64,000 nt of DNA, taken from assembly GCA_900541055.1 (NCBI GenBank), contig UQHZ01000006.1, positions 1 to 64,000 of the forward strand, given 5' to 3'. The DNA comes from an uncultured Collinsella sp. GTDB lineage: Bacteria > Actinomycetota > Coriobacteriia > Coriobacteriales > Coriobacteriaceae. The notes under the pieces were generated by a model that did not search any database, had not been told where the DNA came from, and was given only the letters and a program-made list of their open reading frames with translations. Positions 8,292-17,125 of the stretch are shown in pieces (the stretch's first letter is position 1; every line of letters begins with the position of its first letter). The position numbers were made by a program, and so were the translations under genes.

Positions 8292-9254
8292 TTAACCAAA
8301 CCAATGTTCAATTTCGGCGCGCGTGGGAATCGATTGCTGAGCGCCCAGGCGCGACACCGTCACTGCCGAGGCGCGAGCACCCGCGGCCATGCACTCAAAG
8401 AGCGGCAAGCCCTCTAGGTGAGCCGCCGCCAACGCGCCGATAAACGTATCGCCGGCGGCCGTGGTATCGACTACCGTACTCGAAAGTGCCGGCATGCGCA
8501 GCAGCTCACCGCCATCGCCGAGCGTAACCGAGCCGGCACCGCCCAGCGTGATGACCGCGGCGCCGGCGCCCCTAGCGAGCAGGGCATTGAGCGCCGCGAC
8601 GCAGCTCTCATCATCTGCGGGCAAGATGCCCGTCAGCACCTGGCACTCAGTCTCGTTGGGACAGACCAGGTCGACCGCAGGCCAGGCCTCCACAGGCAAC
8701 TCGCAGGCAGGCGCTGGATTAAAGACCGTATAGAACCCCAGCTCGTGAGCGCAAACAAGCGCCTCGGCAGTCGCTGCAAGGTCACATTCGCCCTGGGCGA
8801 TAAAGACGCTTCCGGCAGCCGGGGCAATCTCGCTGGCGTCTCCGTCGAGTCCATCGGCCACCAGGTGCCTCAGCGCGCAGGCAACGTCCTCGCCCGTAAG
8901 CGCATGGTTGGCGCCCGGTGACAGTATGATGCGGTTGTCGCCCTCGCAGCGAATGATGGTCGCCGCTCCCGTCTCCACGTCATCGCGACGCGCCACAAAC
9001 TCAACGCCCACGCCGGCATCCTGAAGTCCCGCCACCAGCGCATCGCCAAACGTATCGCGCCCAACCGCGCCGATCATGCACGTGCGCGCACCCATGCGCG
9101 CGGCGGCGACGGCCTGGTTAGCGCCCTTGCCACCGGCGTTGGTGATAAAACCGCTGCCACCGACGGTCTCGCCCGCGCGCGGCATGCGCTCGCACGCCAC
9201 CGAAAGGTCCATGTTCATGCTGCCAAACACCGCAACGATGCTGTGATCCGCCAT
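8292..9254 (-). CDS. rbsK: Ribokinase (PfkB family)
   Basis: 320 residues. It phosphorylates ribose with ATP. The N-terminal substrate signature FGSMNMDLSV, the GG motif in NAGGKGANQAVAAARMGA near residue 35-52 and the C-terminal catalytic DTTAAGDTFIGALAAAHLEG (Asp base, anion hole GAGD-like) are all present. I moved the start to the ATG at 9252-9254 because GAGGAGG lies six bases upstream; longer in-frame starts lack this. It forms an operon with the nucleoside hydrolase 30 bases downstream. No ribose transporter is next to it, which supports salvage of ribose from nucleosides. Confidence 0.93.
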   Translation of the reverse strand: MADHSIVAVFGSMNMDLSVACERMPRAGETVGGSGFITNAGGKGANQAVAAARMGARTCMIGAVGRDTFGDALVAGLQDAGVGVEFVARRDDVETGAATIIRCEGDNRIILSPGANHALTGEDVACALRHLVADGLDGDASEIAPAAGSVFIAQGECDLAATAEALVCAHELGFYTVFNPAPACELPVEAWPAVDLVCPNETECQVLTGILPADDESCVAALNALLARGAGAAVITLGGAGSVTLGDGGELLRMPALSSTVVDTTAAGDTFIGALAAAHLEGLPLFECMAAGARASAVTVSRLGAQQSIPTRAEIEHWFG

Positions 9255-9441
9255 GGAAACCTCCTCGTCTTTAGGCTTTGTGCCCACCGCCGGCCGTCGA
9301 TCGTGCGCTCTCGCACCCCCTATAACTTTAGTTCACTTTGATGTGGACGCGTGCTTGAGCTTGCGCCAGCAGCAAGCATTCACAGGAGCAGGCAGCTACA
9401 ATGAAGGCGTGCTGATTATTCTCGTCATTGGATGATGTTTT

Positions 9442-11658
9442 ATGGAACAACTCTCGCAATCGGGCTCGCGCGGTCGACGCCGCACGGGCAACGAGCCGGC
9501 GCCGCACGAACGCGTGAAGGGCGAACGCCGTGCCAACGAACCGCGACGCACCGCGAGCCCCCATCGCGCTTCTGCCAACAACGCGGGCCGCGCCAACACT
9601 CCCGCCGCGGAGCAGACGCCTGCTCGCCCCAAGTCCCGCTACATCCCTGCACTCGACGGTCTGCGTACGCTCGCCGTCGTCGCGGTGGTGCTCTATCACC
9701 TCAACCTCACGTGGGCTCAGGGCGGCCTGCTCGGCGTCACGATCTTCTTTGTGCTTTCGGGCTATCTGATCACGCGTTTGCTGCTCAACGAAGTCGCTAA
9801 GACCGGCCGCATCGACCTTAAGAGCTTCTGGATTCGCCGCATCCGTCGCCTGGTCCCTGCCGTGGTAACGGTAGTGTTCGTGACCTGCGCGCTGTGCACC
9901 ATCTTCAACCACGTGATGCTCACCAAAATGCGCCCCGACATCCTGCCGTCGCTGCTGTTCTTCAACAACTGGTGGCAGATTGCCCAAAACGTCTCGTACT
10001 TCAATGCTCTGGGCGACCCCTCACCGCTCACGCACTTTTGGTCGCTTGCCATCGAGGAACAGTTCTACCTGATTTGGCCGCCACTGCTGTTTGCCATGGT
10101 ATCTATGCATGTGAGCAAGCCCAACACGCGCCGCGTGGTTCTGGGCCTTGCCGCGGTATCTGCCCTAGCCATGATGGTGCTTTACAACCCTGCCGCCGAC
10201 CCCAGCCGCGTGTACTACGGCACCGACACCCGCGTGTTCTCGCTGCTGCTGGGTGCCTGGATGGCCTTTATCCCCGATCGCGACCTGGCGCCGGTGCGTC
10301 TCGCTCGTCGTTTGGGGCTCAATCGCCTAGCTGGCGCCGCCAAGCACGGCAAGAACGCCGAGGGCACGCCTGGCGAGAAGGCCGACGAAGCAGCCGAGAC
10401 CGCCCCGGCACAGCCGAGCGCCCTCGTGCGTTTTTGGTCCTCGCCCGCATCCATCGATGTGTTGGGCGTCGTGGGTCTGGTTGGCCTTGCCGCCATGGTC
10501 GCGCTCACCAACGGCTACACCGCCTTCCAGTATCGCGGAGGCACACTGCTGTGCTCGATCCTCACGCTCATGGTCATCGCGGCCTGCGTGCAGCCCCAAG
10601 GAATGGTTGCCCGCGCGCTGTCCGCCGAGCCGCTCGTGTGGGTTGGCAAGCGCTCGTACAGCATCTACCTGTGGCACTATCCCCTGCTGTTGCTCATGAA
10701 CCCGGTCGCCAACATCAACGATACACCGTGGTGGCAGTACATTTTGCAGGTGCTGTTGGTGGTCGCCGTGGCCGAATGCTCATATCGCTTTATCGAGACG
10801 CCGTTTAGAAAGGGCGCCTTTGGGCGCACCGTATCCGAGTTCCGCGACGGCACCGCCACGCCCGCCAACTGGGCACGCGCGCACGTCCCTGCCTGCGCAG
10901 CCTGCGCTGTCGTGTTGGTCGTTGCACTGGGCGGCCTGGTCTTTGTGCCCGAGACGTCTGCGCTGAGCGGCGAGGGCGCCGAAGTTCTGAACAAGGAAGC
11001 CAAGAACACCGCGCCCACCGACCAGCAGGCGGCCGACGACACCGACAAGGACAACGACGGCTTCCCCGATGGCTCCTACGATCTGCTTATGATCGGCGAC
11101 TCCGTGTCGCTGCGTGCCGTGGACACCTTTGACGGCGTGTTCCCGCACAGCCATATCGATGCCGAAAAGGGCCGCCAGTTCGATGCGGGCCGTGCGACAT
11201 TTGAGGGCTATCTCCAACAGAACCTTGCCGGCAAGATTGTGGTCTTTGCGCTGGGCACCAACGGCTTGGTAACCGACGACCAGATCGACGCCATCATGGC
11301 CGATACGGGAGATAAGCGTATTGTGGTGTTTGTGAACACGCGCAGCCCGCAGCCGTGGGTTGGCTCTACCAACCGGGCCATTGCCAACGCCGCTACGCGC
11401 TACAAGAACGTACGCGTTATCGACTGGTACGGATATAGTGCCAACCGCAACGACCTGTTCGATGGCGATGGCACGCACCTATCGACCACTGGCGTGACTG
11501 AGTACCTCAACTTGATCCACGATGCAGTCAAGAAGGACCTGCCCGTGCATCCCGAGGATCACGTCAACGATCCACAGCCGGCAGCCGTCAAGTCTGCCAC
11601 CGACGCGCTCGTCAATGCGCTCGCTCTCAAGCCACACAAGCTGGGCGGCGACAAGTAA
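9442..11658 (+). CDS. OafA/OatA-type O-acyltransferase with C-terminal SGNH domain
   Basis: 738 residues. The N-terminal 65 residues are basic and disordered. The acyltransferase-3 domain (about 70-480) has ten or so membrane helices and the motif IPALDGLRTLAVVAVVLYHL with the essential His, followed by FFVLSGYLIT. A periplasmic SGNH-hydrolase-like domain starts near 545: LLMIGDSVSLRA supplies the Ser nucleophile and DGTHLSTTG near 676 the Asp-His pair. This architecture is that of peptidoglycan or polysaccharide O-acetyltransferases (OatA). An Ala/Glu-rich insertion lies near 300-330 in a cytoplasmic loop. It stands alone. The ribosome site before the ATG is weak, so the exact start is less certain. 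Confidence 0.9.
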   Translation: MEQLSQSGSRGRRRTGNEPAPHERVKGERRANEPRRTASPHRASANNAGRANTPAAEQTPARPKSRYIPALDGLRTLAVVAVVLYHLNLTWAQGGLLGVTIFFVLSGYLITRLLLNEVAKTGRIDLKSFWIRRIRRLVPAVVTVVFVTCALCTIFNHVMLTKMRPDILPSLLFFNNWWQIAQNVSYFNALGDPSPLTHFWSLAIEEQFYLIWPPLLFAMVSMHVSKPNTRRVVLGLAAVSALAMMVLYNPAADPSRVYYGTDTRVFSLLLGAWMAFIPDRDLAPVRLARRLGLNRLAGAAKHGKNAEGTPGEKADEAAETAPAQPSALVRFWSSPASIDVLGVVGLVGLAAMVALTNGYTAFQYRGGTLLCSILTLMVIAACVQPQGMVARALSAEPLVWVGKRSYSIYLWHYPLLLLMNPVANINDTPWWQYILQVLLVVAVAECSYRFIETPFRKGAFGRTVSEFRDGTATPANWARAHVPACAACAVVLVVALGGLVFVPETSALSGEGAEVLNKEAKNTAPTDQQAADDTDKDNDGFPDGSYDLLMIGDSVSLRAVDTFDGVFPHSHIDAEKGRQFDAGRATFEGYLQQNLAGKIVVFALGTNGLVTDDQIDAIMADTGDKRIVVFVNTRSPQPWVGSTNRAIANAATRYKNVRVIDWYGYSANRNDLFDGDGTHLSTTGVTEYLNLIHDAVKKDLPVHPEDHVNDPQPAAVKSATDALVNALALKPHKLGGDK

Positions 11659-11681
11659 CCTGCAGCGCAAACTTCCCACAT

Positions 11682-11719
11682 CCGGAGGGGGTGCCTGCCA
11701 CGGCAGACACCCCCTCCGG
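11682..11719 (+). terminator. Hairpin terminator after the acyltransferase
   Basis: CCGGAGGGGGTGCCTGCC at 11682-11699 pairs with GGCAGACACCCCCTCCGG at 11702-11719 with one mismatch. It lies 23 bases past the stop. There is no long U-tract. Just downstream (11722-11770) are two degenerate GGGAC-type motifs related to the dispersed palindrome family. Confidence 0.75.
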
Positions 11720-11891
11720 CAGTTAGGGACGTTCCTTATGTGCCGGCACCTAGGGACACTCCTGACACAGCCGAGGAACGCCCTCCTTGCGACCGAATTC
11801 TGGGCGCCTCGCCACCCCGAGCGTTGTTTCCAAGCCCACACCCGCAGCAAACAACCCAAAATCACTCTTTTCGAGCCGGCTCCAAGAGGTC

Positions 11892-12120
11892 GTGGACAAA
11901 AAGGGGTAAATATGAGTACTGTTACCATTTTAGTAGCAGGCAAAACCACCCAAAATGGCGCCCATGCGGTAGCGCGTGACCCTTCCAGTTGACCAGAATG
12001 GCCGGCTTAGGACTTGGAGCTCCGCTTTTAATGAACGGATTTTTAGATATGTTCATTATTTTCTTGGTCGTAAATGCTATCAGCCAGGCAACAGTACTCA
12101 TATTTGGCATTTTTGTCCAC
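11892..12120. repeat. 229-bp element with ~34-bp imperfect terminal inverted repeats
   Basis: The left arm 11892-11926 and right arm 12087-12120 are inverted copies. They share GTGGACAAAAA and AAATATGAGTACTGTT exactly, about 30 of 35 positions in all. Each arm contains an inward ATG. The right one opens a 59-codon minus-strand frame (11922-12101, MSTVAWLIAFTTKK...) and the left one, behind AAGGGG, a 26-codon plus-strand frame. Neither resembles a protein I know and I do not call them genes. An inner dyad AATGAAC/GTTCATT lies at 12030-12057. The element fills most of the 544-base gap between two convergent genes. Confidence 0.75.
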
Positions 12121-12202
12121 ACACATGTTACTAACCCCCTATAACAGGCAAAAAACAGACCGCAACCCATGGCGGCGGCCTGTTTGGAGTCCAAAAGAGG
12201 CG

Positions 12203-13465
12203 CTAAGCGCTGTAGCCCATCGCCTGCAGAACAAACATGACGACCGTGAGCACCGTAATCACGCCGATAGTCGCCCAAGTGAGCACGTTCCACACGCGGC
12301 CGTTGCGGTTGGCACCCATAATATGACGGTCGGCGGCGATAACCACCTGGAACACCAGAACCACGGGCAGTAGCACGCCATTGATGACCTGCGAGGTCAT
12401 CATAATCTGGAACAGATCGACGCCGGGCATAAGCACCAGCACGGCAGAGATACCGATGATGGCCGTAATGATGCCACGATAGACCGGGGCCTCGTCCCAG
12501 CTGCGGTCGGCGCCGCGCTCCCAGCCAAATGCCTCGCAGATAGCGCTCGACGTGACGCCCGGCAGCACGCAGGCAGCCAAGAAGCTCGCCGCGACCAGGC
12601 CCGAGGCAAACAGCACCGTGGACCACTGACCCGCAATAGGCTCCAGCGCGCGGGCGGCATCGGCGGCATCGCTAATCTGAATACCCGCGGGGAACAACAC
12701 CGTACCGGTCGTGATGATAATAAAGCCGGCAATGACATCGGCGGCAAGCGAGCCGCTCACGGTATCGATGCGCTGCAGCACGATATCGTCCTCGCCCGCG
12801 TTCTTATCGACCACGTTGTTCTGCGCCAAGAAAATCATCCACGGCGCGATGGTGGTACCGATCGTTGCGACCACGAGCGACACGTAGCTGGGGTCATTTT
12901 GAATGTTAGGCACGACCAGGTCGACCGCGACCTCACCCCAGTTGGGGCCAGCCATAAATGCAGCGACGATATAGGTCACGAACACGCAGCTCACCAGCAG
13001 CAGAATCTTCTCGATGCGCTGGAAACTACCCGACATGGTAAGCATCCACACCAGCAGCGCCACCAACGGCACCGAGATGCTCGCCGGCACGCCAAAGAGA
13101 GCAAGGCCGCTGGCGATGCCCGCAAACTCCGAAATGGTCACAGCCGTGTTGGCGATCAACAGCGCCGCCATAGCAAGTACACTCTTGCGCACGCCAAAGC
13201 GCTCGCGAATGAGCGATGCCAGGCCCTTGCCCGTGACGCAGCCGCAGCGCGCCGCGGTCTCCTGCGTCACGATGAGCAGCACAGTCATGACGGGAAGCAT
13301 CCAGAGCATCTTATAGCCATAGCTGGCGCCCGCGCTGGAATACGTTGCAATGCCGCCGGCGTCATTGCCCGAAAGCGCCGCCAGCAGACCGGGACCCATA
13401 GCGCCAAAGATGGCCGCGATGGTCAACTTTTGCTTGGTGCCCGACTTTTGCTTGGTATTTTGCAC
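12203..13465 (-). CDS. NRAMP-related divalent metal transporter (possibly Mg2+, NrmT-like)
   Basis: About 420 residues with roughly eleven membrane helices. The TM1 region GPGLLAALSGNDAGGIATY aligns with the canonical NRAMP GPG...DPGN segment but reads NDAGG. The TM6 region GTTIAPWMIFLAQNN replaces the MPH of Mn/Fe transporters, so the metal-selective methionine is missing. Loss of that Met is described for NRAMP-related Mg2+ transporters, and the gene directly upstream is MgtE-like. I therefore infer Mg2+ or another hard cation. The GTG at 13463-13465 with AGGTGG upstream is preferred to a longer start overlapping the previous gene. It lies 8 bases from the upstream stop, so both are co-transcribed. 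Confidence 0.82.
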   Translation of the reverse strand: MQNTKQKSGTKQKLTIAAIFGAMGPGLLAALSGNDAGGIATYSSAGASYGYKMLWMLPVMTVLLIVTQETAARCGCVTGKGLASLIRERFGVRKSVLAMAALLIANTAVTISEFAGIASGLALFGVPASISVPLVALLVWMLTMSGSFQRIEKILLLVSCVFVTYIVAAFMAGPNWGEVAVDLVVPNIQNDPSYVSLVVATIGTTIAPWMIFLAQNNVVDKNAGEDDIVLQRIDTVSGSLAADVIAGFIIITTGTVLFPAGIQISDAADAARALEPIAGQWSTVLFASGLVAASFLAACVLPGVTSSAICEAFGWERGADRSWDEAPVYRGIITAIIGISAVLVLMPGVDLFQIMMTSQVINGVLLPVVLVFQVVIAADRHIMGANRNGRVWNVLTWATIGVITVLTVVMFVLQAMGYSA

Positions 13466-13473
13466 GCGACCAC

Positions 13474-15318
13474 CTAACCCATGACCGACATGGTGAGCAG
13501 CACCGCAGCGGCGCAGTACGCTACGCACGAAATCATGACGGCAATAACGTTCATGGCGGTGCCCGACGTGTTGAGGTCATGCTCGTCACGCCAGAACAGC
13601 ACCATCAGGTAAATCACGGCGCTCATGTTGCCAACCAGGCAAATGATGGCAGCGATATTAAAGCACCCGGTAAAGAGTTGCTCCTCAAACATGGGCGCAT
13701 CGGGGAACGCGGCGGTACGCACCAGCTGAGCGCACAGGTAGGTCACGAGTGACAGAATCAGGCCCATGCCCGTACTCTGGAAGAAGAACCCCAGATACGG
13801 CTTGGGCTCGTCGTCGTGACCGTCATACTCCAGGAAGTAGTTCTTGACGAACGACACCATGCGCGAGGCCGCCAGCAGCACAAGCGGCATGGCGCACATG
13901 GGGAACACCACCAGATGCGCGGAGCCGAGTGCCGTTCCCAACACGGTCGCCATGATGCACGACGCGATGCCCCATACAACAACCCAGTACTGGCGATGCA
14001 CGAACCAGCTGAGCACGTTCGTCGAGTCGTCCGACGCGCTATCGCCCGAGCCGACACCGGCGATCTGCAGGTCCTCCTGATGCTCCTCAGCGATAACGTC
14101 CATGGCGTCGTCGAAGGTCACGATACCCAGGATATGACGGTTCTCGTCGCAGACAGGGATGGCAACCAGGTCGTACTTGGTCATCTCGTCCGTTACGTCT
14201 TCCTGGTCCTCGTCGGGCGACACATAGACCAGGTCGCGATAGGCCAGCTGACCCAGCGTGGCGTCGCGGTCGGCTACGATCAGCGTGCGCAGCGAAAGCA
14301 CGCCGGTCAGCATGCCGCTCGGATCCTCGGTATAGACGTAGTAGACGCTCTCGAAGTCCTCGTCGAGCTCGCGAATCGCCTCGATGGCGTCACCGACCGT
14401 TGCCGTGGCGGGCAGGGAGACAAACTCCGAGGTCATGATGCGGCCGGCGGTGTTGTCCTCATACCCCAGCAGGTTACGAATCGCCTTCTCCTCCTTGACG
14501 CCCATCAGGCGCAGGAGCTTCTCGGCCTTCTCGTAATCGAGCTCGTCGATCAGATCGGCGGCGTCGTCCGGGTCCATCATGGCCAGCATCGACGATGCGT
14601 CGGTGTCGGACAGGCCCTCGAGCATCTCGGTCATAAGCTCGTCGTCATCGAACTCCGAGATGGCCTCGGCGGCCTGGGCAGTATCGAGCTGCGCAAACAC
14701 CTGCGCACGTAGGCGCGGGTCGAGCTGCTCGATAATGTCGGCGATGTCGGCAGGGTGCAGCTCGCCGAGCGTCTTATGCGACACCGAGAGTTGAATGTTC
14801 TTGGTCGAGCGGTCGAGCAGGTCCATGTAGGACCAAGCGATGATGTCCTCACTGAGCGGCTTGCCCAGGTGCTTCATAAAGCCTTCGACGATATGCTCGA
14901 GCGCGGGGCTGATGGCGCGTAGCAGACCGCGAGCACCAACCTCGGCGCCCAGCAGGCGCAGCTGGTTTTCGCCCGACATGGAAAACTTGATGTCGTTTAC
15001 GCGCACGACCTTCATGCCCTGCGTGTCGACAATCTGCTTGTTGAGCACGTCGCGGGCAAGCAGGAGTTCGGTCGGCTGCAGGTACGAAAAACGGATTTCG
15101 GTGGCCGACGTCTTAAGGTGCACGCCCGTCTCGTCGATACGGTCGACCCATTTGCGCCAGCTGATCATAAACGGCGTCTTGCCGGGTCCGCGGAACGCGA
15201 GCGACGTCACGTGCGGAAAAACTTCGCCGGTAGCAATACCAAAATCGTTGACCACGCCGAGCTTTTCGCCGTCGACGTCCAAGACCGGCAATTTGAGCAT
15301 CTCACTCAGATAATTCAA
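13474..15318 (-). CDS. MgtE-like protein: PRC-barrel-like, MgtE N-domain, CBS pair, membrane domain
   Basis: 614 residues. Order: N-terminal PRC-barrel-like segment (about 1-160, twice LPVLDVDGEKLGVV / QIVDTQGMKVVRVND), MgtE intracellular N-domain rich in acidic repeats (FDDDELMTEMLEGLSDTDAS), a CBS pair (about 285-410; MTSEFVSLPATATVGDAI and YVSPDEDQEDVTDEM), then about five membrane helices. The membrane part differs from canonical MgtE and may be a regulator of, or partner to, the adjacent NRAMP-like protein. The start is TTG (15316-15318) with GGGGAG upstream. The 328-base leader (15319-15646) holds two hairpins. Confidence 0.82.
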   Translation of the reverse strand: MNYLSEMLKLPVLDVDGEKLGVVNDFGIATGEVFPHVTSLAFRGPGKTPFMISWRKWVDRIDETGVHLKTSATEIRFSYLQPTELLLARDVLNKQIVDTQGMKVVRVNDIKFSMSGENQLRLLGAEVGARGLLRAISPALEHIVEGFMKHLGKPLSEDIIAWSYMDLLDRSTKNIQLSVSHKTLGELHPADIADIIEQLDPRLRAQVFAQLDTAQAAEAISEFDDDELMTEMLEGLSDTDASSMLAMMDPDDAADLIDELDYEKAEKLLRLMGVKEEKAIRNLLGYEDNTAGRIMTSEFVSLPATATVGDAIEAIRELDEDFESVYYVYTEDPSGMLTGVLSLRTLIVADRDATLGQLAYRDLVYVSPDEDQEDVTDEMTKYDLVAIPVCDENRHILGIVTFDDAMDVIAEEHQEDLQIAGVGSGDSASDDSTNVLSWFVHRQYWVVVWGIASCIMATVLGTALGSAHLVVFPMCAMPLVLLAASRMVSFVKNYFLEYDGHDDEPKPYLGFFFQSTGMGLILSLVTYLCAQLVRTAAFPDAPMFEEQLFTGCFNIAAIICLVGNMSAVIYLMVLFWRDEHDLNTSGTAMNVIAVMISCVAYCAAAVLLTMSVMG

Positions 15319-15338
15319 TGGTGCTCCCCATCATTATT

Positions 15339-15457
15339 CCTCCGGACGCGGCCGCGCGTGCGGCGTCCGGAGGCTTCTGGATATGTATACGCATGCGCGG
15401 GCGGCACGCCGCTCGACGCTTACACCCCGTGCATGCGCAAAAAGCACCTGCATGGGG
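15339..15457 (-). promoter_or_regulatory. Structured 5' leader of the MgtE-like gene
   Basis: Two stem-loops lie in the presumed leader. CCTCCGGACGC at 15339-15349 pairs with GCGTCCGGAGG at 15363-15373, 20 bases before the TTG start. On the minus strand CCCCATGCA (15449-15457) pairs with TGCACGGGG (15425-15433). I see no match to the M-box consensus. Between 15374 and 15646 I see no gene. Confidence 0.45.
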
Positions 15458-15610
15458 TCATCGACTGTATGGTCGAGGTTTGGATTTCACCTGTAACCTT
15501 TCTCTTGACCCTCATTAACCGCAGTAACTATAGCATCAGCATCGCCCTGCGGCATCGAATTTATGCGCTGCACATTGCAGGCATACCAAACACTGACGCA
15601 TCCGTGACAT

Positions 15611-15637
15611 AGCCATTGGGGACGTTCTTAAACGACT
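15611..15637. repeat. Degenerate GGGGAC-core palindrome
   Basis: AGCCATT, then GGGGACGTTCTTA, then AACGACT: same 7+13+7 layout as the copies at 24007 and 62851, with two wobble-type mismatches in the arms. It sits just past the deacetylase-like gene's stop. Confidence 0.6.
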
Positions 15638-15646
15638 ACCCAATGA

Positions 15647-17053
15647 CTACTCTGTGGTGTCGTCGTCCTCGGCAAGTTGGGGGAACACGGCGTCCTTGGG
15701 CATGGTGACCTTCGTCAGCGAGGTGAGTTTTTTGCTCAGCGACGTGTCCGTCTTGACCAGGTCGCTGAGCGTCACGATCTTGTAGCCGTCGGCAATGAGG
15801 CCGTCGATAATTTGCGGCAGCGCCTCGAGCGTCTGCTCGGCGCATTCGTCTCTATCGGTAAGCAGCACGATATTGCCCGGCGTCACCGAATCGAGCACCG
15901 TCGAGACCTGTTCGTCGGCACCGTTTAGCAGCCAGTCGCCCGAGTCGATATTCCACGAGACCACGGCGGAGACCAGGTCCATCGCATCAATCCAGTTTTG
16001 CTCGTCAAAGGCAGCGTAGGGAGCACGCAGCAGCATCGTCTTCACGCCGGTCGCCGACTTAATCGCGTCGGTGCCTTTCGTGATCTGTTCGCGTACCGCC
16101 TCACGGTCCTGACCCTTGAGCGAATCGTCGCTGTAGCTGTTGGATCCGATCTCGCACCCGGCATCGACAATCGCCTTGGCCGTGACAGGCGAGGCCTCGA
16201 CCGCATCGCCCGAAAGGAAGAACGTCGCGGTGACGCCCTTTTCCTTGAGCACCTGCAAGATCTGTTTGGTGGCGCCGCTCGGACCCTCGTCAAACGTCAG
16301 TGCCACGTACTTTTTGTTGCCCTTGGGCGCCACGCTGGCGCACGCAACGACGCAATCGGTGGCGGGCACAACCTCGCCGCGGTCCTGCGTCTTGCCCGAC
16401 TGCTCACCAACCCACACCTCGGAGCGGCCCTGGACACCCCATGTCTGCACATACTCGATAGCGCCCGTGCCCTCGACCTTGAGCTTGGGCTCGATAACCG
16501 CAGCCTGAACCTCGTGCTTCTCGTAGGTGTTACGGCCATCCTTGACCGTCACCTTCTCGCCGCCCTCAAGTTCGCGGCTATCCCATTTGCCCTGCTTCAC
16601 GCGCTTGCCGTCGACCTTCACCGACAGCTTTTCGCCTCCATGGCGCTTGAGCACGCTGTCATCGACGGCCAGCAGGTCGCCTGCGTCGTAGGTGTCAGTC
16701 AATTCCTGGTCGTCGATGAGATTCTGCAACGTAGAGCCCACGCGCACCGCGGTCTTTTGCCCGTTGAGCTCCACGTCCACGCTGCGGTTGACGTAGCCCA
16801 CGACGGCAGCGATAAACAACACGAGCGCGCAACCCACGGCGATGAGCGCATAGGGCAGGCGAGACGAACGACGGGGCGTACGGCCGTTGCCGATGCGCGC
16901 ACTGCGATCGCTAAACCCGCGGCTATGGTTGAGGTACATCGCGCCGGGCTTACGGTGACGCTTGCGCTGACCGCTGGGCAGCTGCCCCAGGTCGCGGCGC
17001 GCCGTCGGACGCGCACCCGAACGCCCGTTTAAGTTGGATCCGTTTTGGCGCAT
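15647..17053 (-). CDS. Secreted/membrane-anchored polysaccharide deacetylase-like protein, metal site altered
   Basis: 468 residues. A basic N-terminus (1-65), one membrane helix (about 68-90) and an extracytoplasmic region with a ubiquitin-like fold segment (VELNGQKTAVRVGSTLQNLI) precede a NodB domain (about 250-440). NodB motifs: LTFDEGP (canonical TFDDGP), LLRAPYAAFDE (RxPY), NIDSGDW. The second metal motif, normally HxxxH, reads GSNSYSDDSL with no His, and the last motif reads LLTDRDE rather than a His-containing one. Deacetylase activity is therefore doubtful; it may bind glycan without cleaving. The ATG follows GGGGGAGG. It stands alone between terminators. Confidence 0.85.
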   Translation of the reverse strand: MRQNGSNLNGRSGARPTARRDLGQLPSGQRKRHRKPGAMYLNHSRGFSDRSARIGNGRTPRRSSRLPYALIAVGCALVLFIAAVVGYVNRSVDVELNGQKTAVRVGSTLQNLIDDQELTDTYDAGDLLAVDDSVLKRHGGEKLSVKVDGKRVKQGKWDSRELEGGEKVTVKDGRNTYEKHEVQAAVIEPKLKVEGTGAIEYVQTWGVQGRSEVWVGEQSGKTQDRGEVVPATDCVVACASVAPKGNKKYVALTFDEGPSGATKQILQVLKEKGVTATFFLSGDAVEASPVTAKAIVDAGCEIGSNSYSDDSLKGQDREAVREQITKGTDAIKSATGVKTMLLRAPYAAFDEQNWIDAMDLVSAVVSWNIDSGDWLLNGADEQVSTVLDSVTPGNIVLLTDRDECAEQTLEALPQIIDGLIADGYKIVTLSDLVKTDTSLSKKLTSLTKVTMPKDAVFPQLAEDDDTTE

Positions 17054-17075
17054 GTGCCCTCCCCCATAAACACAG

Positions 17076-17103
17076 CAAGCCGGAGCAACAGGTCTCCGGC
17101 TTG
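17076..17103 (-). terminator. Hairpin terminator after PRC-barrel gene
   Basis: CAAGCCGGAG and CTCCGGCTTG form a perfect 10-bp stem with an 8-base loop, 23 bases beyond the stop at 17126. No strong U-tract. Confidence 0.75.
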
Positions 17104-17125
17104 CCTCCCATCATTTGGTACGTCG

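Noticed and set aside
11914..12101. Two small convergent protein genes
   Set aside because: Both depend on the inverted end repeats for their starts, one lacks a ribosome site, and neither has recognisable homology. Kept as part of a repeat element.
15319..15646. M-box (ykoK) Mg2+ riboswitch
   Set aside because: The conserved stretches of the M-box are not present; only plain hairpins are seen.
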